In this document: in pieces, positions 1 through 12,692 of the stretch
Layout: each line of letters starts with the position of its first letter
Position numbering within the stretch: the stretch's first letter is position 1
Assembly (NCBI GenBank): GCA_026770025.1
Contig: JAMXDE010000083.1
Location: 1-64,000, forward strand
Direction of reading: 5' to 3'
Source of the DNA: Craspedostauros australis
Lineage: Eukaryota > Bacillariophyta > Bacillariophyceae > Mastogloiales > Achnanthaceae
DNA length: 64,000 nt
The notes under the pieces: generated by a model
The model's input: the letters and a program-made list of their open reading frames with translations, nothing else
Database searches by the model: none
What the model was told of the DNA's origin: nothing
Position numbers and translations under genes: made by a program

Positions 1-1017
1 GCATGCCATCAGGGTACCAGAGACAGCACGTAGCCCAGGTACTCGTACGCCAACAAACCGCCGTCCAGAAGCCAAGCGCCAAACGTTCTCGAGCAACACA
101 AGGGTTTCTCCACGAAGGACGGAAGGAGAAACAACTTCAAGAAGCCCAAGGAACGCGACCGCCAAACGCAACGCCAGCCAGGGCGGCTCGTCCAAAGCTC
201 CAAGGCCGGTGAACCACAGCGCAAGCTTGTCAACGGACCAAATATTTCATCGTGGTGCGCCAAGTGCCGCTCGCTGGCGTCTCTCGACCACAACACTGAG
301 AGTCATCAGGACAACTTCAAGTTCAAGGCGAGGCAAGGCAAAGCAAGCTCACAAACAGACAACCTCTCCATTGACTGGCTGCGTGGACATGCTTCAACAG
401 CCGCCTCCAGTCAAGACGAGACAACTGGTGTCTCTCGTCTGGAAACCTCTTACCTCTTCAACTACTTCGGTAGCAAGTTGGAATGGTTCTCCTCTTCGGC
501 TCACCCAAAGTCATCACTATCGGAGTAGAGTAGGTGTGGGGGTGTGGTGGTTACATCGCGGCAGCAAATGCCTGGATGCTAATTGCCCGTAACTATTACT
601 ACTCCTACACACGAACGTACCACGAAGACCGACTTCCAATCAACTCTGCGGATCTGTCTACAAACTAGGCACGAGTCAAGAACGTAACTAGGGTACAAGC
701 AAGTGCATATAAACGTCCAAACACACTTCAATGGAGACGTGAAACGCAGTCTCTACGATCTCGAATGGAAAGTCTCGACCCAGATGGACCCAAAACCTGA
801 ACGTGTCGAAAGGAAACTCCCCACGACCAACGTGTGTGGCGTCCCCAGTCTCGGGACCAAAACGCGCAATCACAGATCAAACGTCGTACTGGAACCAATC
901 GAAAAATTCCACTTATGGTAAAAACCAAAACACCCACGACAGCAAAATTGCCCCGCCAAGAAGGTAGCACCTCATCCATCTCACGAAATCTCTGGAGCCT
1001 GTACCCAACTCGCGGAA
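1..1017 (+). pseudogene. gag remnant of copia element A
   Basis: This stretch aligns base by base with the 3' part of the intact gag at about 15083-16080, but single-base gains and losses break the frame repeatedly, leaving only short open pieces (3-212, 209-592, 834-1034). The region for the CxxC zinc knuckle and the following hydrophobic segments is still recognisable in pieces. It cannot encode a working Gag. Confidence 0.85.
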
Positions 1018-4000
1018 TTGACGTTGATGTATGATCGAAGTCAAAAGCAACAATGTGACAATGACATGCCCGCACTACTCACTCTGCAAGGTCTAGCCTC
1101 CTTCTTCTCCAATCGCAATGCTTTCGCATCTCCAGCTAAAGCTGAGAGTTATCTCTCACCCGATGCTCCATTCGAACTCGTTTGGGACAGCGGAGCATCA
1201 ATTTCTGTGACAAATGACCTCAACGATTTCTGTTCTACTCCAAGTCCTCCACCAAGACCGACCTTTCTCAACGGATTCCTCAAGAAAATCCAAGTGAATG
1301 CGTTGGGAACCGTCGAATGGTATGTCCTTGATGTAACTGGAAGCCCTCGCAAATTGCGACTGCCTGCTTTCTATGTTCCCGAATCAAAGGTCAAGCTAAT
1401 CAGCACTTCCAGTCTCCTTGAAGAGTATCAGGGCGAAACGATCGTTTTCAACAAATCCTCCTGCAAACTCAGCGGAATCCTGGGAAACGACGATCGCAAC
1501 GCAATCGTAGCGAATTACAAGAAGTCCACAAGGCTACCAACATCAGTCGGCTACAGTGCCGACAACATCCATGACGTGCCAGCTGCACTAACTTCCATCG
1601 TCTCCACCGTGTCGGACCACAACGTGAACCTCACCCAACCGCAAAAGGAACTTCTTCGGTGGCACTATCGTCTCGGACATTTATCCTTCAGTCGAGTGAA
1701 GTTCCTGCTGCGTTCGGGTACTCTCACCGGGTCAGAATCGTCTAGAAAGATGCACACAGCTGCGGCAAGGGTCACAAGCCTCCCGCTTTGCGCTGCATGC
1801 CAATTCGGAAAGCTGCACCGTCGCCCTTCCCCAGGAATAACTCAACATGTCGTCCGTGACAAACAAGGAGTTTTGCGCACCGATCACTTGTTCCCTGGAC
1901 AACAAGTATCAGTGGACCACTTCGTCGGTCGAACGCCAGGACGCCTCTTCTCAGGACGAGGCAAAGGCGATCCAAACGAAATGTACAAAGGCGGAGCCAT
2001 CTTTGTCGATCACGCATCAGGATACATTCACGTGGAACCTGTGGCAGCGCTAACCACGCACGCCACCCTCGAAGCCAAGGAACGGTTCGAACTGATGTGT
2101 CGTGATGTTGGAGTCCCCGTACGATCGTATCTATCAGACAACGCCACCACCTTCACCTCACCCGAATACTCCAAACACCTTGAAATCTTCCATCAAGTCC
2201 ATCGATTCGCAGGTGTCGGCGCACATCACCACAACGGAATAGCCGAGCGAAGCATTCGAACAATTGTCTCAATGGCCCGAACCATGATGATGCATCAAAG
2301 CATCCACTGGCCAACGATGTTTGATGCTCAACTATGGCCAATGGCCGTCGTACACGCCGCGTACATCTACAATCGCGTGCCTAATCCCGCCACCGGTCTC
2401 ACACCCTACGATGTTCTATCACGCATCCGTCTTCCCCTCAAGCAACTTCATAACCTGCACGTATGGGGCAGTCCAGTCTATGTCCTTAACAAAGCGCTGG
2501 CCGATGGACGCAAGATACCCCGATGGGAACCAAGAGGAGAGAGATACGTGAACATGGGTCTCTCTACGAAGCATGCTTCAACCGTACTCTAGTCCTATCA
2601 CCACGGACAGGTTCAATCACCCCTCAGTTCCACGTCGTGTTCGATGACTGGTTCGCAACGATTGCTACCGACTTGAAGCAACTTCCAAGCTATCAATCGG
2701 AAGAATGGACTCGCATGTTTGGTGACACCACCTTCCAATATCCATTCGATGACGACGATGTGGAATCAATGGAGCAGGACGACATCTTCGCATCAGACAC
2801 GCGAGACCACAACCGGTTACAACGCAACGACGATAACACTCCACCACCGAGTTTTGATACGCGAAACCAACAAACCATCCGTGAAAGAACGCCACAGGTA
2901 TTGGCGAAAGGGTCGCAACCAATGACACAACAGATCCCCGATCTCATGAGTGAAGCTCTCGCCCCTCCGATGCCAGTTTCAGAGGGAGCCAACAGGCAAA
3001 TGTCCTCGACAGAGGGAGCTCCCGATGAGTCCCCGGTACCTGACTCTACTATAGAGTCACCGGATCAGCGAACACTTCAACCGCAATTGAGCTCACCTCT
3101 CCGAGAATCACCAACATTGGAATTAGCAACTCCATTACCACTTCCAGCTCCGACGCCAATTCAGACGAGCTCCACGCCACCCATGATACCTAAGTCTGAG
3201 CCAACGCCAGAAAGACCTCAAAGCACGAGAATTCGCAAACAACCAAAGCGATTCACGTACGCACGTATGGGAGGCAAAGCAGCCTGGCTGGACGACGAAG
3301 ACACCGATGATTACTACTTCTGCCCTGCAGTAGCTACCTTGGAAGAGATCGAACAGGCCGCAACACCCAGGGAACTGCACCCCGACTCATCATCGATCAT
3401 CACATTCTCACAAGCTATCGTCGATTGCTTACATACAATCGAACCTCTCCAACGCAAAGGTAGCGACTCTCTCTCCATCGATCTACACCAATTCAAGGTG
3501 GACGCTCACTACTTGTTGCGCAGACTCCGAGGTCGATTCAACACCTTGAATCCACAGCCAACCAACGTCGTCCTCCCAACGTTCGCTCCAAAGGCGGCTG
3601 AAGTAGAAGAAGCAAGCATCAACATGGCTGACTGGTGGCAACCGGACCCCGACAACATGACCGAGGAAGGAGCGACTCCATTTCAGGAGACGTACAACAA
3701 CTTTCACTCGGACATGGAGGACCATTTCGAGAAAGACCTCAACAGCGTCTTTCTCAACGAAGACCTCCTCCGACTGGCCACTGACCACGCCGTCGAGCAA
3801 TTCGTGGAGAAGCTGAGCACCTTCATCAGTACTGGCACGATGGAACCCCACTTCGACGCTCTCGACTTCATGTCCAAGGCCAAATCAGGGCCATGGTACT
3901 ACCAAGACCCCGAACATTTGATGAACCAAGGGTACCTTCCACCCAAATCTGCGTACAACGCAGAAGCGTTCGTCCAAAGGACTCGCTCCGTGTGGAATGC

Positions 4001-6017
4001 GATGATCGAAAATCATCATTACCGTCTCGCATTCGAGCTACTCCGTCGCCAAGTGACGACGATCCGACCAGGACCGTGGCCACTTCCAAGCGAATACGAG
4101 ATTGAGCAATTCGTCCAAGGCATGATTGAGTCGAACACGGCGCCACTCACTTCGGCCCCAGCGACTCGCTCCGCCAACAAAGGATCCATGCTCGACATCG
4201 ACTCGTCATCCACGCTCGACATCAACCCGTCGTTCATCCTCGACACAGCGAAGTGCATTCCACCAACTACATGGGCGAACATCGAACAGCATGCCTACTC
4301 TGTCGCAATCATCGAGCCACAGAAGGATGCAACAAACTACCCCACCTACGTCGATAATCGCATGATCAGCTACTTTGCCGCAGGTGGCGACTTGGAGATC
4401 GCCGAACGCACCTCGGTGTACAAGGCATCCAACACCGACCCGGATACTCTCTCCTTCGACGAAGCCATTCGCGACGACAACAAAGACGAGTGGATGCAAG
4501 CCGCCGAAAAGGAGATTCGAGATCTCACGGAAAAGGGCACGTGGGAGGAAGTGAAGAAGATCGACATCAAGAACGATCGCATCTTTCCAGGAACCTGGGT
4601 CTTTCGCCGCAAGCGCCTCCCCGACGGAACCATCAAGAAATACAAGGGACGCTGGTGTTGCCGTGGAGACCTCATGCAAGAGGACTCCTCCACCTACGCA
4701 CCAGTCGTCGCATGGTCATCCGTCCGCATCTTCCTCAGCACTTCCATCGTCATGGGTTGGACAACAACGTCCATCGACTTCACGAACGCTTTCGTGCAAG
4801 CATCCATCCACAAGCCAGTCTACCTTCATCTCCCTCGTGGATTCAAATCAACGAAGGGTCCCGACACCTGCCTCAAGCTCCGCAAGAGCCTGTACGGCTT
4901 GACGATTGCTCCTCGCCTCTGGTATGAACACCTCATCCGAGCCCTCACTACGATCGGCTTCAAGGCCTGCGACCAAGAGCAGTGCTTGTTCATCAAGAAG
5001 GACATCATGATCGTCCTCTACGTTGACGATGCGGGCATCGCCTCCAAGACCAAGCAAGCCGCCGACGACTTCATCAAATCAATGCGCGACCTCGGCTTTG
5101 AGCTCACCCAAGAAGGAAGCTTCACCGAGTTCCTGGGAATCGAGCTCAGCCGTGATCCAAAAGCAGACACGGTCCATCTCCGCCAACCAGGACTAATCAA
5201 GAAGATCCTCGCCACTACGAAGATGACGAACTGCAGTCCGTGCCCCGTACCAACTACGCAGCTCGCACTGGGACAATGCAAGCATGAGCCTCCCATGAAC
5301 GAACCATGGAACTACCGCTCCGTCGTCGGCATGCTGTTGTATCTCACGACCAACACTCGCCCCGACCTGGCATTCGCAGTCTCCCAAGTCGCTCGCTTCG
5401 GAAGTGACCCTCGCCGCTCACACGCCAAGGCCGTCAAGCGCATCATGCGCTATCTCAAGCACACTGAGGACAAGGGTACCATCGTGCGTCCCACCGGGCA
5501 GCTTGATCTCAAGTGCTACGTGGATGCAGACTTCGCAGGACTCTACGGACGAGAAGACAGCAAGGACCCCGTCTCAGTCAAGTCGCGCACTGGCTACCTC
5601 ATTACGCTGGGAGGGTGCCCCCTCATTTGGAAGTCCAAACTCCAAACTGAGATTGCTCTATCTACGATGGAGTCCGAGTACGCCGCTCTCTCTCTCGCAA
5701 TGCGCACGCTGATTCCCATTCAACAGCTCATCCGCCAAGTCATCAACAATGCCGGCACCACCATGCCACTGCACACCAACCTCCAGTGCACGGTGTTTGA
5801 GGACAACCAAGCCTGCATTTCCCTTGCTACCAATCATCAACCAACCGCGCGCACCAAGCACTTCCTGACTAAGTGGCACTTCTTTTGGTACTGGGTCAAG
5901 GCAGGGTTCATCTACATCCAGCACATCGCAACACCGGAGCAACTGGCCGACATCTTCACCAAAGGACTGTCCATCGCAGTCTTCGAATACCTGCGATTCA
6001 AGATCATGGGTTGGTAA
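1018..6017 (+). pseudogene. copia pol polyprotein, disrupted by a one-base deletion
   Basis: The pol reading frame carries the usual copia order. The aspartic protease motif DSGAS is near 1190. The HHCC zinc-binding pre-integrase region has CAACQFGKLH near 1790. The integrase follows with DHF, DNATTF and a glutamate in GIAERS. The reverse transcriptase has YVDD near 5020, and the RNase H has YVDADFAG and STMESEYAA. At 2581-2592 the frame ends in TAG. Element B has one more base at the same point (17635-17655), so a single-base deletion explains the break, and the second half continues open in the next frame to 6017. The gag-pol boundary codon is AAG (1045-1047), where element B has TAA. The linker around 2900-3250 is proline- and threonine-rich and more divergent between copies. 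Confidence 0.9.
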
Positions 6018-6100
6018 TAACCAACAACAACAAACAACAACGAAGGATGAAGTTTTCATCGATACCACAACTCCAATCACGACCCAACACTGAGAGGGAG

Positions 6101-6787
6101 AGTTGAGATTCAATGAGGGACAGACTAGTACCGAACACGGTATCAACCCGATGGGAGAAATTCCTGTTTTGGCGCGAAATCTTCCGACTTGATTGACCAC
6201 CAAACCTTTTTCTCCTCCTTTCTCTCCTCCATTCACGAATCCATCATGACTCAAACCTGACCGACCTGACTCACACCCCACCTGGGAACTATATGCTCTT
6301 CAGATCCTCCTTACTAAAACTTATCTCGATTCCTTCATTGCTGATGACCACCACACTACCACCGTGGTCTCAGCATGCGTATCCAACTTGCTTCAACTCA
6401 AGCAATGGAATCCGAGTGTCAGCTTCAGTCACAGCCACTGCTTCATGACCGTCACCACTGATTGTCATGACCTACACTGCAGTGTAACTACATGTGCGGA
6501 GAGCAAGGTACTGTATTGACTGTCTACTCTGTTGCACTGAATCAAGTGCATCAGTGCAGGGTCTCGCCAAGTTGTGTGGCATCGTTTCTTCACCCTACTA
6601 ACACCAATAAGCTAACTCATAATAACGGACTAGGATTAGCTACAAAGCACTCTACTTCTCATCGTTACAAGTTATAACTATTCAAACAGCACACCTCTCT
6701 TGAACTGCATCACACGGCTATCCCGAAGCCGGCAGATTCACGAGGCATTCTCCACCGATTCGCGACGCCTACGCACGAATCCTAACT
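6101..6787 (+). repeat. 3' LTR of copia element A
   Basis: It begins AGTTGAGATTCAATGAGG directly after the purine run CTGAGAGGGAG and ends GAATCCTAACT. The two ends form an imperfect inverted repeat. It has the same 687-bp length as the element B LTRs but differs from them at scattered sites. It contains the family motif TTTTGGCGCGAAATCTTCC. Confidence 0.92.
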
Positions 6788-7890
6788 GGCTTATTCGTTT
6801 CTCTTGACAGACGTCGTATCTATGTCTTTCATGTGTCCTCTACGACAAACGTATCTGCAGCCCATCTTTTCTTTCGTAGGCCTATTGATGGGGTCATGGA
6901 ATGTCAGCGTGCTAAAGAGAACACTTGAGGATTATTTCGCGCTGTGTTGGGGCGGCGGAAGTATCGTTCGATTGTGTCATGAAACTCTTTGGACAGGCGG
7001 CGAGACACCCGACCATCACACGGGACCACATTCGACACATCCTTGGAACGCTCAGCATCATCTTGGTCCTTCTTGGGAACAAGAAAAAGTGGTATGGTCG
7101 CTGTCATGTTCAACCTCTCAGAAAACAAGAAGTTCGTTCACGAGGAGGCTGTGTTGTTGTTTGTATCCACGATGTGAGTTCAGTTTGTATTCACGAACGA
7201 CCGTTCGCGATCGTGGATAAAGGCAAACAAGAATCACTGTTTCGCATGGAACATGGCGATTGTGCCAACAACATGAGGATTCCCGCTTTTGTTGCACGAA
7301 GGCGGAAACGACACCAAAGAGCATGTTGCGCTTTGCATTTGTGTGTATGCATTGATAAAAGTCGTGTGGTCCGTTCGGTTGCAGACTCCGGCAAATCAAT
7401 GAGCCGCTCACACGTTTCACTCTCCCAGGTTGCTTCGAAGAGCATAGCTGCTCATGTCTCGCGTCTGGTGCTTGTGGTGGCGTTGCGATCTCTCTCTCTC
7501 TGTGATTCAGGAAGGCCTTGCTCAGTGACGTCAACAAACGAGCGAAACGGTGCTCTGTTTTCTTCTGTCTGGTTCTCTCACAATGTTTGCGTGAGCAGAT
7601 CGTGCAGAAAAAGCACTTCATGCCCAAGACGCACCATCCGTACATGAAGTGAAGCCTTGCACAAACCACTTGTTGCGGCTCCGCAAGATCAAACACAATC
7701 CACAAACCCAACACATTCAGATACGCGTACTCTGCGCTGCGAGCTACTCTACTCTACTCTGCTGTTCCCTGTTGCGGAGTGACACAGTCATAAATACAAC
7801 CACAATCTTAACCACAATCTCAATAATTTCGCTGCCATAACAACTCTCGGCAAGCACTCGCACAAGAACGGCCAAAGCAGGGAGGTGACG
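6788..7890 (+). other. upstream region of cyclase-phosphodiesterase gene 1
   Basis: About 1.1 kb lies between the LTR of element A and the start of the first cyclase gene. Open frames exist on both strands over 6925-7714, but neither has recognisable motifs and each is a partial mirror of the other, so I do not call them genes. A CTCTA-type short repeat lies at 7745-7765. Promoter and 5' UTR of the downstream gene must lie here, but no specific element can be named. Confidence 0.5.
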
Positions 7891-10800
7891 ATGATGAACG
7901 AAGACTCCAGGAAGCCAGGCGCCATCGAGGATGGCAGCGTCAACGTAGCCAACTCGGACGCGACATCATTCCACAGCTCCTACGATGAACCCAAGGTTGA
8001 CGAGGTTCAGGAAATCCGCGACGTGGCCAGACGCGACACGAGGAGCGTCCGATGCTGGCGCTGGATTGTCACGGGGGCGCTGTTTGCCACGGCGGTGGCA
8101 GTCAGCCTCACCACCTATATGGTACGTTGCTTCTCTCACTTCGGTCTGCTCTCTAGTGCCACGACATTTCGAGAGGAACTACCGCAGGATACTCCGGCGA
8201 CGCAGAGCGGGTGATTGGACACGATACTTTTCTCACAACTGTTGCTTCTCCCCTTGTCTTTCCCCTTCTTTCAATATGTACCATACCATGACAATACCCG
8301 TAGCTGCTTGACAATGAGCAAACTTCGATCATGGAGGCCACGGTGAGTACCGGCTGTGCTCGTACGGCTGGGGATTGCGACTATGAGTCTTCGTGGCTTT
8401 GGGGCTTGTAGGGCTTTGGGGTTGTGTGGTTGGATGTACCATACAAGTCGACCAGACCAGCATCACGGTGTTGACCAAGAACATTTGCTTGACCGGTTGG
8501 CTGCTAAGCCGCTGCTCAGCTGACTGGGAATCTTCATCTTCTTGTGTTATGGTTAGCTCTACTCGTACCATACCAATACTCTGTCGATGCTCGTTCATCA
8601 TGCCTGCCTGCCTACGCTTCACCACTTCGCCCACCATCGTGCGAGCAATGCTCTCACACCCAATTGATCCGACTCAACACCATGCTTGCCTTACACACCT
8701 TTGCTGTCCGAATGCTCCTACGATAGTACCGAAGCGTCACACAATCACTTGAGGACAATGCATTGGGTCATATTGGACGCTTGCAGCTGGCTTGCAAAAC
8801 ACTTGCGGACTCCATGTCTATCTATGTCGAATCAACAAATCAGACCTGGCCCTTCATCACCATGCCATCCTTCCAGACCCACATTGACAACTTGCTGCAG
8901 CTGTCTCAGATGGAGTTGGCTGGGGTCTTCCATCGAGTGGAGCCAGGCGACGAAGAAGAGGAGTGGGAGAAGTTTACAGGTGAGCGCTACGAAAAGATGG
9001 TCGAGGACTGGCACGTGGAGAGGTACGGTCATACGAATAGGCTGAAGCCGGTGGGATATAACCCCGAGGTATACTCCATCGATCCAACCCTATCACCTGA
9101 TAGACCTGGCTCACGTTTTCCTGCCTGGGAGCACGGCCCCCCGCCGTTCACATACGGGTTGATCAACAGGGACATGGCCACCAGACCAGATAAAATCGTC
9201 AATGCGCTCTTGCGTCTTCGTAACCAGACCCTCATGAGTGGCGCAGGCGACATCAGGGGGCTAATACAGGCCGTGATGAACGAGGAAGAGCATGCTAAGT
9301 ACCACTCCCGGCTCCGTGCATCGAAGACAGACCATCCGCATTCTTTCGTGTTCCATCCTGTCCATCAGCATGCGTCAGATCCGACATCAAGGATTGTTGG
9401 TTTGGTGAGCGGCGCAGTGAGCTTGGATGCGCCGCTCAGGGACTTGCTTCCCACCAACAGGAAGGGAATTATTGCGGTCATCAAGAATACCTGTGGTCAA
9501 ACGTTCACCTACATCATTGATGGTCATGACGCACTTTATCAGGGAGAAGGTGAGTGTCTGCAGATGGGTTGGCTGGCTCTGTTGCAAGCTCAATTCTTGG
9601 CGATTGTGCTTGGGGTTGCTCAATCCGTGTTCGTGCTGTCACAGAAGAGGAAGAAAGTGCACCACTCTACGTATCCCGATTCGCACTTGTGTGCACGTCA
9701 ACATATTCACACATGCTGATTGTCGCTCACACCATTCCGACTACCTTGCTGCGTACACCAATACTCTGCTCTGCTCTACTCTCCTCAACATTATCCCAAC
9801 TTGCACAGGCGACTTTCACGATTCGAAGTATAACAAGTATGAATTCACTATCGATCTGTCACTCAGCAATCATCCTGACTTCGCAACAACTCCCAACCAT
9901 TGTCAATACACAATGTTCGCCTACCCTTCCAGAAGATTCGAAGACCAATTCTACAATGCTCTTCCAAGGATCTTTGCCGGCGCTGTATCAGCCGTGATAT
10001 TCATGGTCGCGATCATCTTCTACATCTACGACATGTTCGTGTACCGCCGCAACGAGAAGCTGGTAGCCAGCGCGGCCCAGTCCAACGCTCTTGTTTCAAG
10101 TCTCATCCCCTCCAACATCCGCGACCGGATCATCCAACACGACTCAAATGAACATGGCGATGTGGAAAAGCGTATCGCCAACATGAAGAACTTCCTCGCG
10201 GGCCGCGTGGACGGCGACGATCTGAACAAGCAGCCGATCGCTGATCTGTTCCTGGAGACGAGCATCATGTTCGCCGACATTGCAGGCTTCACGGCCTGGA
10301 GTTCCATCCGAGAGCCATCGCAGGTATTCACGTTCCTGGAGGCTATCTTCTCGTCCTTCGACCGGTTAGCAATGGCCCGCAGGGTGTTCAAGGTTGAAAC
10401 TGTAGCCGATTGCTACGTCGCAGCGACTGGGATCCCCGAGTACAAGAAGGATCACGCCGTGGTCATGGTCCGCTTCGCACACGACATCCTCCGCAGGATG
10501 GATACCATGACCAAGGACTTGGAGATCTCTCACGGGCCAGACACTGCCGAGCTCTCGTTGCGCATTGGCATCCATTCGGGCCCGGTGACAGCTGGTGTGC
10601 TGCGCGGCGAGCGAGCTCGATTCCAGCTGTTTGGAGACACGATGAACACGGCCTCGCGCATGGAGAGTACCGGCCAGATCAGCCGCATCCACATTTCGGC
10701 AGAAACGGCAGGCTGTCTCACTGTTTGCGATAAGGGACATTGGGTTACCAAGAGGGATGGGCTGGTGCATGCCAAAGGCAAAGGGGAAATGCAAACGTAC

Positions 10801-12608
10801 GTACTCGTACGGCATATTTGAGGATGTTGTGCTGTGTTGCGCTGTAATGTGCTGCGCCATGCCTTGCTGACTCGTGTGGCGATGAAGAAGGCGGACATCA
10901 CTGGTCTACTCATACTTCGCATGGCAGAAGCATTCTGCCATGCATGCACAAATTCATGCCACTCTCACACATTGTGTCGATCCAAACGTCTTCACTGATT
11001 TTATTCCAACTCTTCCTTCCGTGATACTCCACACATCCTATGCTCACATTTACTCCCAACAGATTTTGGATCAAGCGCATCCAAGAACAGGGATCCGACA
11101 GCCAAAGCGTGACCACGGACACTGTGGGTACAAACGGCAGCCTGTCTGACTCGGTCGGTCCAAAAGGAACGCGCGGGGTCTCGTCCGATGCGATGCATGG
11201 CGGCATGAGTGATCGGACGATGCGGTTGGTCAACTGGAATGTCGAAATGATGACGATGCTGATGCAGCGCATCATGGTGTACCGTCGACACATGACAAAG
11301 ATCCCAACGAAGAAGGCTTCCACATCCGATCACATGTTGAAGTTTCAACTGTGGCAACGGAAGGATCAGCAGGAGCAATCTGGAATTGACTCCATGAAGT
11401 TCCCCCTCAACGAGGTCCAGGAGATCATCTACCTCCCTCCGTTCAACCCAGACGTGGAGAAAGCGACGACCGAAGAGCTCGGCGGGGAGGCGGTAGAAGT
11501 TCCAGCTGCCGTGACCAAGCAGCTCCGGTCCTTTATCACAGCCATCGCGCAACTGTACAACGAGAGCAACTCCTTCCACAACTTCGAACATGCATCTCAC
11601 GTGACCATGTCCGTCATCAAGCTGCTATCCCGCATCGTCGCTCCGACGGCCGATGAGCTCAAGATGCGGAAAGACGCTGCATCGGTGGCGAATGAGACTC
11701 ACAAGAACAGCAAGCTTGGCACTCCGTCTTCGCATGCCTTCTCATCCGACGTGCAGGCTGCCCAAAGCATCGCGGCGACCCTGCACGATCACACCTACGG
11801 TATCACGTCCGATCCGTTGACGCACTTCGCATGTGCATTCTCGGCGCTCATCCACGACGTTGATCATGCAGGCGTTCCCAATGCCCAGCTGGTGAAGGAG
11901 AATACCCGGATCTCGAAGATCTACCACAACCGATCCGTGGCGGAGCAGAACTCGCTGGTGCTCGCATGGGACATGTTCATGATGGACGAATACGCCGATC
12001 TGCGTTCCTGCATCTGCGGATCCTTCGACGAGCTCGATCGCTTCCGCAAGCTTGTGATCAACGCCGTGATGGCGACTGACATCGTCGACAAGGACCTGAA
12101 GCAGCTGCGCAATGGTCGGTGGGACAAAGCATTCAAGGTATCTTCGGGGGACGGCGGCGCCGGCCATCCAGAACAGGAGCTCGTGGCCGATGCCACCAAC
12201 CGAAAGGCAACCATCGTGATCGAGCATCTGATCCAGGCCTCGGATGTGGCGCACACCATGCAGCACTGGCATGTGTACAGGAAGTGGAACGAGCGGTACT
12301 TCAAGGAGTGTTATGCCGCCTACAAGGACGGGAGGGCACCAAGCGATCCCATCCAAATGTGGTACAAGGGCGAGATCGGGTTCTTCGACTTTTACGTCAT
12401 CCCTCTGGCGAAGAAGCTGAAGGAATGTGGCGTGTTTGGTAAATCGAGCGATGAGTATCTGAACTACGCCTTGGCCAATCGCAAGGAATGGGAATTGAAG
12501 GGTGAGGACATCACGCAAGGACTGGCACGAGATGTCCTCGCTGAAGCGGCGGCAGCAGAAGCAACAAGGAGAGACAGGGAAGTGGTTCAACATGCTCTAC
12601 TACTATGA
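7891..12608 (+). CDS. receptor-type nucleotide cyclase fused to a cyclic nucleotide phosphodiesterase (copy 1)
   Basis: Five exons are inferred: 7891-8121, 8304-8342 (39 nt), 8727-9549, 9809-10796 and 11063-12608, giving about 1,208 residues. All introns are GT-AG and phases match the paralogue at 24994-29701 exactly. Order: short cytoplasmic N-terminus; membrane helix near 56-76; about 340-residue outer domain; second helix near 420-443; class III cyclase domain (about 510-690); phosphodiesterase catalytic domain (about 860-1180). The cyclase has metal-site FADIAGFT and the transition-state Asn and Arg in DTMNTASRMES. The phosphodiesterase has HNFEHASHV, HDVDHAGVPN and SDVAHTMQHW. The protein should make and hydrolyse a cyclic nucleotide at one membrane site. 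The guanine-selecting Glu (VET) is present, but the paired Cys is Gln, so cAMP versus cGMP is undecided. The usual Gly of the GD motif is Ala (VETVADCYVA), and the purine-binding Gln of phosphodiesterases is Glu (GEIGFFDFYVIPL). A copia element sits about 80 bp after the stop. Confidence 0.9.
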
Positions 12609-12687
12609 CAGCGTCAACATACAAACGACAAGTCATTTGAAACGGCCGGAGGGGAGGGTATGTCGAACATATCGTGTAAGCTGTATA

Positions 12688-12692
12688 ACGCA
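12688..12692. repeat. target-site duplication ACGCA, left side of copia element B
   Basis: ACGCA immediately precedes the 5' LTR and recurs directly after the 3' LTR at 21824-21828. Five bases is the usual copia duplication length. This fixes both ends of the element and shows it has not recombined with another copy. Confidence 0.9.

Larger units (their letters stand above)
1..6787 (+). mobile_element. Ty1/copia element A, 5' end outside the window, decayed
   Basis: This is the 3' portion of a Ty1/copia-type LTR retrotransposon closely related to the complete element at 12693-21823. It begins inside gag (position 1 corresponds to about 15083 of element B), runs through pol, and ends in a 687-bp 3' LTR. 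Gag is broken by many small indels and pol by a one-base deletion, so this copy is not autonomous. The flank after the LTR (from 6788) is ordinary sequence, not a primer-binding site, so the LTR is the 3' one. The 5-bp target duplication cannot be checked because the 5' end is missing. Confidence 0.93.

Noticed and set aside
6925-7714. Open frames of 240 (+) and 198 (-) residues upstream of cyclase gene 1
   Set aside because: They overlap in antisense, have no recognisable motifs, and lie in the expected promoter and leader of the downstream gene.
11742-12593. 283-residue minus-strand frame
   Set aside because: It is the antisense shadow of the phosphodiesterase exon of cyclase gene 1.
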